From Piscicola geometra (lineage: Eukaryota > Annelida > Clitellata > Hirudinida > Piscicolidae): a DNA stretch of 64,000 bases. Below the pieces are notes generated by a model. That model was given only the letters and a program-made list of their open reading frames with translations, had not been told where the DNA came from and did no database searches. Below are positions 19,186 through 30,471 of this stretch, piece after piece. Position 1 is the first letter of the stretch; the number at the start of each line of letters is the position of its first letter. Both the position numbers and the translations under genes were made by a program. Location: assembly GCA_943735955.1 (NCBI GenBank), contig OX030956.1, positions 5,336,376 through 5,400,375 on the forward strand. Direction: 5' to 3'.

Positions 19186-22100
19186 ATGGATAAAGATACT
19201 TTAGAAAAGATTTTCTATGAGCTTGATGTGGGTGGTGATGGATCCATCAACAAGGAAGAACTTGCAAAGCTGTGTGACTATTTTGGCATGGATGCTATGT
19301 CTCCTGCGGTTTGTATTTAAAGCTACAGGGAAATTTACCATAAACTTTATGTCCTAAAGTCTTAAAATTTAAGACTTAAATACAATAGCAACTCAAATAT
19401 ATTGTACTTATGATAAAGACAATATATTTGAGTTGCTATTGTATTAACAAGAAATAATATTGGCTTCTTATTTTATATATTTTGTTGGCTCATTGGAATG
19501 TATGATTATTCTTATACTAACCATTCATTGAAAAATTATTTTGATAATCAACATTTTGTATAATTTTATCATTGAAAAATTATTTTGGTGAAAAACATTT
19601 AGTATAATTTTATCATTGAAATATTATATTTTTAGATTAAAATAAACACAATTATATTTCAGGCTTCAGATAGTTAAATGTGGAATAATTTGTTTTAGTT
19701 GAGGCATTGGTTACAAACAATTACATATCATACAGTGATATTAACTTGTATAACTCATGAACTGTTTGCTGAAGTTAAACCTAGAGTTTACTGGTTGCTT
19801 TGATACTTTTTGTCATTATTAAATGTTTGAAATTATAACTAATTAATCTAATATATCTTCTCTAACAAATCACTATTAATTAAGTTCCACTAATTTTAAC
19901 AACTAGAAATAATTAACATACTGAAACAACATTATATAGCTTAGTCAGTTCACTTCACATTTGAGTCTCATCACACTGGGGAAAACCTATGAAAAGTATA
20001 ATTTATTCAAGTTCATTATGCCAAAATATGTGATTAACTAAATAGCAAGTTGAGGAAGAACACAAATATTCACAATAGGAGCTGAATAAACTCTACAAGA
20101 ATCTTGATACGGATCACGATGGACTCATTTCCAAAGACGAGTTTTTCCATGGATTGTTTGTGAAGGACTTTCCTACCTCTCCAGATGAAACAGGTGTAGA
20201 GCCTGTTAGTAGTGGAAATAAGAAGACAAACAAATCTGATATTAAGGGTAAAGAAAGTGAAAGTATTAATAAGAAAGATGAATATATTCCAAAAGTTTTG
20301 TACTCAGATGAAGAAGCTGATTTGACTCCTAGGAAAGATGATAATTCAAAAGGCACTAAAACCACTAATGGTCAAAAATCAACGAATTCCAAAAATCCTT
20401 CTAGTAAAGTTGCACTTATAACTAAAAGCTCTGAAGGTACTGGGGAGGTCAAACAACAAGAAACAGAACCTCTTAATCCAAGGACATTGATTTCATTAGC
20501 AAAGCAAAAACAACCTGGAAATACAGATATAAATACTAACTCAATTAAACCAAAATTAAATAATATAGAAGTTAAAGAAGAAAGTAGAAGGGAAAAGAAT
20601 CAAGAGATTGTTGAAGGAAGTGGCAAAAGTAAACTTCCATCTATACAAAACCCCCTTTCTAAACCTGCAAGGATGGCCGATGTCAAAGGCGCAACCAAGG
20701 ATTCGTTATCCTTCCTGAAGTCTTCGCCCTCAGACGTCACTCCCAGCAAGACAGGCGATGACAAGACAAAGGATGCAGGCGACAAAGACTCTAAATTACC
20801 ATCATCCTCTACTCAAAAAAGTCTTCCGAAAGAGAACTCTTCAAGTGTGCAACAGCCGTCTGGAGGAACCAAAGGTGACTCTTCCTTTTTACCATTTCTT
20901 AAACCTCAATCTGAAACCACACCCGACAATGCCACCACAAAGACTCCCTCGAAAGCTCCAACACCCACAAAAACTGCTCCAACCAAAGACTCCTCATCTC
21001 GCTTCTCATTCCTGAAACGATCGCCTTCGCAAGCCTCTCCACCACCTCAAGACGCCGCCTCCAAGACCACGCCAAAGGCAACTCCAACCGGAAACAAAGA
21101 CGATTCTTCCATGTTCTCGTTCCTTAAAAGTGAAAAAACGCCTGTTGCGACACCTACAGACAAGCCAAAGGATGCGCTATCCGCCAAAACCTCTCCAGCG
21201 AACAGCAAACGAAAATCTTCGGTGTTTTCTTTCATGAAGAAATCTCCTTCAGAAACTGACGGTACCAAAGCTCCGGCAGTGACAACGCCGTCTAAGACAA
21301 CCCCCACTGACAAGGGAGACTTCTTCTCTTTCCTCAAATCTTCCCCTTCCGAAGTCACTCCCACTAAAGAAGCCAACAAAGATGACGAAAACCCCGCCAA
21401 AAAGACGACTGACACTCTGTCCACCAAGGATGCGTCTGCAGGGGGAAGACGCAAGTCGTCTATCTTCTCCTTCATGAAGCAGTCTCCATCAGATGAGACC
21501 AAGACTCCCTCCAAGACCACTCCCAAACCCACCCCTAAAGCCACTCCGAACGAAAATAAAGACGGATCTTCGATGTTTTCATTTCTGAAAAGTTCCCCGT
21601 CGGACAAAACGTCCAGCAAGGATGCTTCGAAGAACTTGTCTGTTGCAGATCCTGCAGCAGGCACCAGACGCAAGTCTTCGATCTTCTCCTTCATGAAGCA
21701 GTCTCCATCTGAGACCACTCCTACAAAGGATGCCTCTAAAGACGCCAAAGCTGATGAGTCTCAGAAGGCTACTCCAACGGAAAACAAAGATGGCTTTTTT
21801 TCTTTCCTCAAGGAACCAGATGATAAATCTCCGGGCAAAACACCCGTTAAAGATGTGCCGAATGTGGTAATCGAAAGAGTCAAAGTTTCCTCGCCCAATG
21901 CACCACCCTCTGAAACTACCACGAAAAAGACGACTGACACTCTGTCCACCAAGGATGCGTCTGCAGGGGGAAGACGCAAATCGTCTATCTTCTCCTTCAT
22001 GAAGCAGTCTCCATCGGATGAGATCAAGACCACCCCTTCCAAGACTACCCCTTCCAAGACCACCCCTTCCAAGACCACCCCTTCCAAGACTACGAAGAAA

Positions 22101-24141
22101 GATTCGATCGGAAAAGCTCCTGAGGAGGAGAATGATGGAGATTCTTCGATGTTTTCATTTTTGAGAAGACCCTCTTCGATCTCCGTTAAGGAAAAGGAAG
22201 GTGATGCCAAAACTCCCGTGAAAGATTCTCTTTTGGAGGATGAAAAAGAAGAAAAAAAGATTAAAGAAAAAGAGACTGATAAAACTAAAAAAACTCTTGA
22301 TACAAAAAATTCACCTGCAGAAAACCTCGAACCTGCAAAAAGCAACACATCGGATAAAAAGGAAATCACGAAGGATTTAGTTGCTGATTTACCGGGAAAT
22401 AATACTGCCAAAATGAGTGATGAGTTGCCGCTGGTAAAGGACCCAAAAACTTCGATGAGGGAGCCAATAGCAGACGTAGTTTTCCCGCCAAAAGAAACAA
22501 AGTCAGCTATATCAGGATTGAAGGACGTCTCTACAGATGACTTAGCGTCTCAGAAAACACGAAAAAAGGAAAATGAACCCAAAAGAAGCGAGTTGAATAA
22601 TGATGGATTGGCTGATGAAAAAGTTGAAGATGCTTCTGAGAAACCTGATCAGCTCACTGAGTTGCCAACATCCACAAAGGACGCTGTGAAAAATCCCTCG
22701 GAATCCACACCAACCCCTACGAAACCATCGTCACTCGCATTGACCAACACGTTCAAACCAGCAACACCGCCTGATGTAACACACGAAAAATCAACTACGA
22801 AGTCACCCAGAACAACTGCTGCTGAGAAGCTTCCATCTTCAAAAAAGTCGAATCAAGTTGCCGTTGAGCCAACACAGCCTGGTTTCAATAACCCTCCAAC
22901 TGCTCGCACAGAAGTCACAGAACCGAAGTTGCAACCAACTGTACAGACTCCTACTCAACCAGATACATATCCTGCTGCCCAGCCAACCGCAAAAATACCC
23001 GTCCAACCAACAACACAACCAACAACACAACCAGCAACACAACCAACAACACAACCAGCAACACAACCATCAGCACAACCAACAGCACAACCAACAACAC
23101 AACCAGCAACACAACCAACAACACAACCAAACACAAAACAAACTCCTACTGACACAGATTCTCTCAAACTTTTCGACGACCCTAAATTTCGACCAGACCC
23201 TGCGATTTGGCTTGACTACCTGGATGAAGAGAGAACTGGGTTGCTTTAATTTTCATTTTTACGTCTTTAAAACTAATTTATTAAAATAATTAAATGAATA
23301 ATTGCTTTTACTGTAAGTTATATGAGAGATTCTTGTTTAATGAATATTTTTGTTTAATATTCTTGTATTTGCAATTAATCATCAAGAAATATGTATTTAA
23401 AAATACATTTTTAATGAATTATTATTTTTCGCATATATTAGGAAGGTAGATAGTTCAGCACTGATTGAGTTCTGGGACGATCTAGGAGTTCCCGATGGCA
23501 AGGAAATCCTCAAGGTCACTTTGAAATTCAACTTTTAACATTTTATTTACAATTAAAACTCCTACTCTTATTTATTAGCAACTTTTTCTAACCACTCATT
23601 TAATAATGATGAACGCATGGCCGAGTGTGTCTGCTTGACCAATGGTGAATGGTCCTGGCTCCAATTGCAACGCATGCCTTAGCAGCCCATGGCGCGGTTT
23701 AAACTTTTTAGCTTAAGAATCTTTGAAGCTCGTTTGGATTATACGCAACTATGATATTGCTCTTCATCGTTATTATTATTATTGTTGTTATTGTTATTAT
23801 TATTATTATTTTTATTGTTATTATTATTATTAATTAAAAATCAGGTAAACCACCAACTATTATATAATTACACGCCACTATAATAATGCTCGTCATCATT
23901 ATCATCATCATAATTATTAATTTATTAATTAAATCTTCAACTCACTCACCATCCGTCAGAAACTGAACTTTCCGACGGATGGTGAGGTGGACATAGGCGC
24001 TCTGACGTCAGCCTTGGAGCGAGAGTTGAAGGAGCAGTCTGGCAGGAATCCTCGCCTGCACCAGGTCGCCGTCGCCACTCTCTTGCATTCTGCCGATAAG
24101 CTGCAGTGAGTATGCGGATAGTGTTGCGAGTGTTAGTAGTG

Positions 24142-24212
<71 letters not shown>

Positions 24213-26192
24213 TGCAGTAGTGGTAGTAGTAGAAGTAGTATTACTAGTAGTGGTATACACCTTACCCCAATCGGCTGCAAGGAAGGACAACGAGTTTGTG
24301 GTGGAGGAGTGTGGCAGGATGGGGCAGGAGATGGAGGCGTTGAAGGTGGACCTGAAGAGGGCGGATGAGGTGATGCAGGCGTATGAGGAGGAGAAGGAGG
24401 AGGATGTGAGGTGAGGAGGAGGGAATGATGTGGAGGGAAGGAGAGGAGGAGGGGGTGAGGTGGAGGGAATGAGGTAGAGGGAAGGAGAGGAGGAGGATGT
24501 GAGGTGAGGAGGAGGGAATGAGGTGGAGGTGAGAAGGAGGGAATGAGGTGGAGGGGAGTGGAGGAGAAGTGGTGAGGTGGAGGGGAGGAGAGGAGGAGGG
24601 GGTGAGGTGGAGGGGAGGGGATGAGGTGGGAAAAGGGTGTTTTTGTGGTTTGGTTTCGTGTTCTTTATGTGGAGGCCTGTAAGCGTGTGATAGACGTTTT
24701 AGTGAATTGTGAATTGTTTATAGAATAGAGACAATCTCAAGGTCGGAAGCTATGAATATTTATGATTCTTTTCGATTCTGCGCCTTACGGAAACAATTAT
24801 TTTTAGAATCCTTCAAGCGGAAAATCAAAAAATGAAAGTAGAAAACGAAGAAATGACGGCAAAACTGCAGCAACTAACGCAACAAATAAATCTTAAACAA
24901 TCCCAACAACAACAGCAACAACCCAAACAACAAGAAACGCAACAACAATCGACACAGACACAACCACTACAGCCTCCACAACACGATCAAGAAATAAAAG
25001 AACTCAAAGTTTTGAATGCCGACTTAGAGGAAGAACTAAAAGGATGGAAGAACAAGATTTCAACTTTACAAAGCGTTGGTTCCATGATCCATCCATATAA
25101 GTTAACATCCATTATTCTTCCTCTGTTCATTTGATTCATCTTTTTTTCTTATTCACAGGAAATTACCACTCTTCAAAACAACATCAAAGAATCGAAAGCA
25201 GCACCTGCATCGTCATCATCACCATCAGCAGCACCACCATCATCATCATCACCATCAGCAACAGCAGCATCATCATCAGGAGCAGGAGCAACGAAGGAAC
25301 CTCTCAAGAAAGATGAGTATGCCTCCTTTGACTTCAGTGAGTATTTATGACTATGACACAATTAGTATTCATGCGCAGAGTAATACTTACATATTCATGA
25401 GTTGTCATGTGTAGTGGTTCACTTGAATATTCATGAGTTATCAAGCATATACATTATAAAATTGAATTCAAAATCTGTCTTTGAAAAATTGCAACTTCCA
25501 TGATAATGATCATCATCATCTTCATAATTCTCATCATCTTCATCACTATCGCCACCACACGACACTCGAGGCGACAACGACTCTCCGAGCGAGATAAGGC
25601 GAAAAGTGAGGGAAGAGTTTGAGAGGAGAGAGATGCTGATGAACGAAGAGAGGAAGACGAGGGAGGGCTTGATGATGATGGAGGTTGCGGAGGTGGAGAA
25701 GAGGAGTGAGGTGCAAGTGGAGAAGATGAAGTTGCAACAAGAAGCCCAGTTGGTCAGTGTGGTCGTGTGTGGTGGTTGCATTATGTGTGGTGGTTGGATG
25801 GGTTTGTGGTTGGGTGGTGTGTAGTGAGTGGTCGTGGTGGTTGGGTGGTGTGTGGTGAGTGGTCGTGGTAGTGAGTGGATATGGTGGTTGGGTGGTTTGT
25901 AGTGAGTAGTCGTGGTGGTTGGGTGGTGTGGGGCAAGCATCAAGGCATTTTTTATTTTGCGGGGTTATATCATTGGTTTTTCATTTTTATTACTCGAATG
26001 ATTTGATTTGCGTTCATTCTTAATGATAGCATCGATCGATTCGATGACGTTTTCAATTCGAATCTCTTCGCCAGACGGAAATGCGATCGACCTTCGAGAG
26101 AGAGTTGCAGAACAAGATGGCAGAGAAGGAGAAGCAGGTAAGAAGACATCATCATCATCATCATCAACAACATCATCATCATCATCATCATT

Positions 26193-26225
<33 letters not shown>

Positions 26226-29200
26226 TCCACACACTCGCCATTAATTAGTAGATAAAAAAATAAATGGTATAAAGCAACAAGAAGGCTTTTTCTCTGTTCA
26301 TCATCTACAGAATAATATCTACCGAATACTCATACCACTAGTATAACAAAATATATAAGTTTACTTTTATTAAATGAACTAAAGTTTCATTTTTTTATTA
26401 AGTATTATTTAGTTTTATTATTGAGTATTATTTAATTTTATTTTTATTAAGTATTATTTAATTTTATTATTAAGTATTATTTAATTTTATTATTAAGTAT
26501 TATTTAACTTTATTATTATTAAGTATTATTTAGTTTTATTATTGAGTATTATTTAATTTTATTTTTATTAAGTATTATTTAATTTTATTATTAAGTATTA
26601 TTTAATTTTATTATTAAGTATTATTTAACTTTATTATTATTAAGTATTATTTAGTTTTATTCTTAAGTATTATTTCGTTTTATTCTTAAGTATTATTTAG
26701 TTTTATTCTTAAGTATTATTTAATTTTATTGTTTTCAAGTATTATTTAATTTCATTGTATTTAAGTATTATTTAATTTTATTGTTTTTAAGTATTATTAC
26801 ATTTTATTGTTTCAAGTATCATTTAATTTTATTGTTTTTAAGTATGATTTAATTTTATTAGTTTTAAGTAGATACGTCGAAGTTTGAGTTGAAACTTTTC
26901 GACAGCTGATGATGGACATCGTGGCAGACAAGATGATGAAGAAGGAGAAGGAGGGAGAGAGTGAGGAGGAGGTGAAGGTGAGGCAGCTCGAAAAGGAACT
27001 CAAGTTGGTGGGAGAGAGTGAGGGGGGAAAAGAGATAGAGGGGGGTCAAAGAAAGGGGGTGTTGGAATTGTTAAGGTTTTTTATTTATATCAAGTTTATT
27101 CTAGGTTTATAAAAGTTTGAAAGATTTTTAACAATTAAATTTAAGAGGATTTGATTTAATTTCACGATGTGTATTAAATATTCATCATTAAAAATGGCAG
27201 TTTAAAAAACGCGCAACTGACTGAGGTGAGCGAAGAGCTGGAGAAGCAGGCCAAGACGATGGATGACTTGAAGAAGCAGTTAGCATCTCATCAGGAGGGG
27301 GTCGTCAAGGCGGACAGGGGCATGTTTGAGGAGTACGAACCAGCTGCTGATGCTGTTGGTAGGGTGGAGATGGAGGAGAAGCTGAGGAGGATGGAGGATG
27401 AATATGAGGATAGGATAGGCAAGTTGAAAAGCGATTATGAGAAGTTGAGTAGGAAGTGGGATGAGGAGGAGGGAAAGGATGAGGTGGTGAAGGTGAAGAA
27501 GGAATGCGAAGAGGAGATGGTGAGGATGAAGAAGAGGTGTGATGAGGAGGTGATGGAGGGAGTGAACAAACTCAATGATCTGGAAGCGAAGTTGACTGCG
27601 CTCAAGAGTCAGTTAAACGCCAAGGATGCCGCTGTAGAGAGGTTGAGGAGAGAGATGAATGAGGTTGAAGAGAAGTTGTCTCGAGAAGTCGACGATAAAG
27701 ATGCAATGGTGAGGAAGCTGCAAGGGCACTGGAAGGAATCGAAGCTGGAGTCTGCTGGTCTGCAGGAGAGGTTGCAGCAACAGAAGAGGGAGTATGAGGA
27801 GGTGGTGGAGGAGCTTGAAAGTCAGTTGAAGAGGAAGGAGGATGATGCTGTTAGTTTGACCAGCAGGCGCTTGGAACAGTTGGATGCGGAGATAAGCGCG
27901 AAAGATGACGAGATTCTGAAGTTGAAGGAGAGCATCAGAGAGCTGGAGAAGAAGCGACTGGCTTCGTTGACCGCCTCCAAACAAGCGGAAGACGATCTGA
28001 AGCAGGTGTTGGCTTCCATGAAGGCACAGCACGAGGATGAGAGGGCGATGCTGAAGAGACAGTTGAGGCAGCAGCAGCCCGTCAGCGAGGGAGTCCTCGT
28101 CTCGTCTCGTTCGGATCTCGCGTCAAAGAATGTTCCTGTCGACGCCCCCGACGAGGCAGAGCAACTCAAAACTCTGTACGAGTCGAAGATCTCAGAGCTG
28201 ACGAAGAAGTCTGAGAAGGAGAAAGAAGCTCTTGTGAAGGAGAAAGAGGAGCAGATGGATCGACTGAGGAGTGACCACGACACTGCGATGAACGCCTTGA
28301 AGAGGGCACGAGAGAGGAGAGAGCTCGATCGGGAGGTGGAGAGCAAGCGAGAGGCAGCGGAGATGATCGATGACATGCGTCTGAGGCACGAACGCAGACT
28401 GAAGGAAGTTTCAACGGCAACGAACAAGCAGCTGGATGATAACTTGAGAGAGTTTTCAGAACAGGTTGCTGAGCTGAAGAAAAGCTTCGGCAAGATGAGT
28501 AGGGCGAAGGATGAGGAGGTGGAGGGAGTGAGGAGGGAGAGGGAGGCGTTGCAGGTGGAGGTGGATGAGTTGAGGAAATTGCTGCTTGAAGCCAACAACA
28601 AGCCACCCCCTGAAGCGCTTGTGGTGGGTGGGGAGGCATGAAGGAGAGGGTTTGTGGAGGTGTGTGAGGCCGGTATGGGTGGATGAAATGATTTGCAGAG
28701 AAATAGAGAAAGCTCGTTTGCTTACCTAAATAGATTCGTTTTAATTTGGTAACTGCTTGGAATGGCTGGTGGCTAAAAAGCTGAGACTACTGATGACGTG
28801 GCAAAAGAGAAAATGCCATTCTACACCGTCGCAACATGAACGCTGTCACAATGAGATACCATCACTGACACCGACAGATCGACCGGACAGACATTCTGAG
28901 CGAGAGAGACCTACTGAAGGATCAACTCAGACAAACTCTTAAGCAGGTCTCATCAACTTGTTACATAGATCAATTATAATGATCTATTATGATTGAAACT
29001 TCGATAAAATCTGTATATTTTTCCATTAATTTGAATGCTAGGAATTAATCACCAAATTCATGAGATATTGACGTTTCCAAATTTCTTGCCAGTTGAATGA
29101 CGTCACAACGGCCTTGACACTCCTGACGAATCAGCATCGAGCCGACAAGAAGGCGTGGAAACAGGCGGGCGAGAAGATGGTGGACGCGGGAAAGTACCAA

Positions 29201-30471
29201 GAACTGAGTAACAAGATGGCTGCCACCGAGGTGACCAATCAGAGGCTTCAGACCTTGCTAGAGAAGAACCAATCAGAAGTGGCCAGGATGCTGATTGGTG
29301 GGTGCTTTCAAATATATTCGCGCTATTTAAATTCGAATTTTTCTCTTTCATGCACATACTTCAAGACGTAGAATATCTTATTTTAGTTTTATTTTCAATA
29401 TTTTAAACAAATTTGTTTTCGTCTTCTCTGCCCATCGCCTATCTCACCACTTCTTCACCCTTTCCACCACGTCTCCATCCACCCACGCTTTTCACCCAGA
29501 TCACCACCTACCCTTTCCAGCCCAAAATATCATATCTTTTTTTTTCTTGTTCCATTCAGTTGCTTGCCTTGGGTGTTAAATTAAAAATAAACATTATCAT
29601 CATTATCATCTTCATAACCATCACCATCATCATCATCATAACCACCACCATCGCCATCATCATCATCTACCACGACACACAGCCAACAGGGAGACCTTCG
29701 ACAAGGAGTTGTGGAGGCTGAAGCAGGAGAAGGACTCGAGTGTTGGTCACCTTGAAAAGGTCAAGGCCATCCTCGCCCAGAAGAATGAAGCCGTCAAGGC
29801 ATTCGTTAGTGCTGCTTTGTTCATTTGAATGATTTATTGATTTCTTTGCGTTAATTTATTGAATATTTATTTCTTTCTTTCTTTCTTTATCTGTTATTCA
29901 TTTATTTTTTCCCCTTTTTTTCCCATTTTCCCCAACTATTTATTGCTTTAGTTTGTGTTTGTGCCCATGCAGACCTACTGCTTCTTGGTCTCCACAATAA
30001 ACTCATTCTTGCTCAATCGAGTTTTTATATTCGAATTTGAAAATTAATGTTTTACTAGACGCTCTATTTATGTAGCGGGTATTTTTGTTTTTAAAGGAGG
30101 ATCAGCAACACAAGGCGGATGTTTTGACGAAGGATTTGTATGCGGAGAATGCAAGAATCCTCAAATACCTTCAGGTTGTTCTCATCTTCGTATGTTTGGA
30201 TATATCATAATCGATTACATAAAAAGTTTTCTTATATTAAGAATAAAAGAATGGTAACTCACGGTAACGAAATTTTGACTCTTGGGGCATTTTAAAAATA
30301 TTTAAAAATTAGAATTGTAAATATAAAAATTGTTGTAACTTTGCAACGACACCTTAAAAGACGGTGGAGAAGCAACGGAGCGAAGCGAATGGGAAGATTG
30401 CGTCGTTGGAGCAGAAGGTCTTGTGCATGGGAGAGTTGATCAGGTCATTGTGTCCAGTCGCCATCAGCTGA
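19186..30471 (+). CDS. NIN: Ninein / ninein-like centrosomal protein, 2142 aa, 16 exons
   Basis: Homologue of ninein/NINL (fly Bsg25D), a microtubule-anchoring centrosome and basal-body protein. Exons: 19186-19308, 20079-23239, 23442-23514, 23960-24105, 24282-24410, 24807-25074, 25159-25336, 25571-25752, 26075-26137, 26906-27003, 27201-28623, 28878-28946, 29093-29297, 29683-29804, 30097-30174, 30361-30471. Two EF-hand loops are visible: residues 14-25 (D,G,D,S,N,E) and canonical 51-62 (DTDHDGLISKDE). A ninein-type segment follows from residue ~1085 (SALIEFWDDLGVPDGKEILK), then long coiled coils encoded by exons 4-15. The end matches ninein's C-terminus (KDLYAENARILKYL, then KIASLEQKVLCMGELIRSL). 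Exon 2 adds ~1000 residues of Ser/Thr/Pro/Lys-rich repeats not typical of the family. Exon 7 has a Ser/Pro/Ala tract from a CAT microsatellite. The ends of exons 2, 10 and 11 are the least certain; exon 10 could instead end at 27075, also in phase. Confidence 0.88.
19357..19445. repeat. Two adjacent inverted repeats in ninein intron 1
   Basis: A perfect 27-bp inverted repeat has arms at 19379-19405 and 19419-19445 (arm core CAATAGCAACTCAAATATA) around a 13-nt loop. Just upstream, 19357-19377 is a near-perfect palindrome (AAGTCTTAAA, one base, TTTAAGACTT). Transcribed RNA would form two consecutive hairpins. It may be the relic of a small inverted-repeat transposon or a hairpin RNA. Confidence 0.9.
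19525..19630. repeat. Short tandem duplication in ninein intron 1
   Basis: The words CATTGAAAAATTATTTTG and TATAATTTTATCATTGAAA recur about every 49 bp, giving two to three imperfect copies. Confidence 0.7.
20700..22180 (+). repeat. Twelve FSF(L/M)K coding repeats in ninein exon 2
   Basis: The coding sequence repeats a short motif about every 30-60 residues: an acidic or basic lead, SS, an aliphatic residue, F-S-F, L or M, K, then SPS and a TPSK-rich linker. Examples are KDSSSRFSFLKRSPS, KDDSSMFSFLKSEK, GRRKSSIFSFMKQSPSDE and GDSSMFSFLRRPSS. I count twelve copies. Two classes are visible: RRKSS(I/V)FSFMK, whose RRKSS fits a basophilic kinase site, and DSSMFSFLK. The FSF core and following lysine are constant while the linkers vary, as in selected linear-motif arrays. 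The function is unknown. Confidence 0.9.
23002..23138 (+). repeat. TQP(T/A) coding minisatellite in ninein exon 2
   Basis: A 12-bp unit (CAACCAACAACA and CAACCAGCAACA variants) encodes alternating TTQP and ATQP. It ends about 100 bp before the splice donor of exon 2. Confidence 0.93.
23605..23800 (+). mobile_element. Candidate tRNA-derived SINE, copy A (ninein intron 3)
   Basis: The left part resembles a tRNA promoter: an A-box-like TGGCCGAGTG at 23618-23627 and a degenerate B-box-like GGCTCCAATTGC at 23657-23668. The right part shares the words TTGACCAAT.GTGAA and GTTTGGATTA with copy B in the TTBK gene and ends in ATT/TTG triplets. The two copies are diverged, so this is an old family. Confidence 0.6.
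23865..23930 (+). mobile_element. Second SINE 3' end fragment in ninein intron 3
   Basis: The segment around CGCCACTATAATAATGCTCG followed by TCATCATTATCATCATCA matches the tail of the SINE copy at 46445-46650 (CCCACTATAATTTAATCGTC then ATCATTATTATTA). It looks like a 5'-truncated copy. Confidence 0.5.
24132..24255. repeat. TAG microsatellite in ninein intron 4
   Basis: Tandem TAG units with a few TGG and TGC variants, beginning about 25 bp after the exon 4 donor. It has the same motif as the tract at 4975-5645. Confidence 0.95.
24411..24640. repeat. Purine-rich GAGG repeats in ninein intron 5
   Basis: Irregular tandem copies of GTGAGGTGGAGGGGAGGAG-like units, almost pure purine on the plus strand. 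Multiple GT(A/G)AGG donor-like words repeat here, so the real donor at 24411 is followed by several decoys. Confidence 0.8.
25753..25940. repeat. GGTTGGGTGGTGTG repeats in ninein intron 8
   Basis: Imperfect tandem units of about 30-40 bp built from GTGGTTGGGTGGT and GTGAGTGGTCGTGG. The strand is G-rich with many GG runs. Confidence 0.75.
26146..26226. repeat. CAT trinucleotide repeat in ninein intron 9
   Basis: CAT units with CAA and TTA interruptions, starting within 10 bp of the exon 9 donor (GTAAGA). Confidence 0.95.
26370..26870. repeat. AT-rich minisatellite in ninein intron 9
   Basis: About twenty imperfect copies of a 20-28 bp unit around TTAAGTATTATTTAATTTTA. A larger block of about 120 bp is itself duplicated (compare 26392-26510 with 26513-26640), so higher-order repetition is present. 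Confidence 0.9.
29597..29680. repeat. CAT/CCA repeat before ninein exon 14
   Basis: ATCATC and ACCATC triplets run almost to the acceptor of exon 14 at 29682 and form its pyrimidine-containing upstream tract. Confidence 0.85.

Noticed and set aside
21047..22411. Antisense reading frames of 216-233 codons opposite ninein exon 2
   Set aside because: They mirror the biased codon composition of the sense repeats and have no start, splice or domain support.
23618..23690. A functional tRNA gene
   Set aside because: A-box-like and B-box-like words are present but no cloverleaf with paired acceptor stem can be folded; a SINE head fits better.
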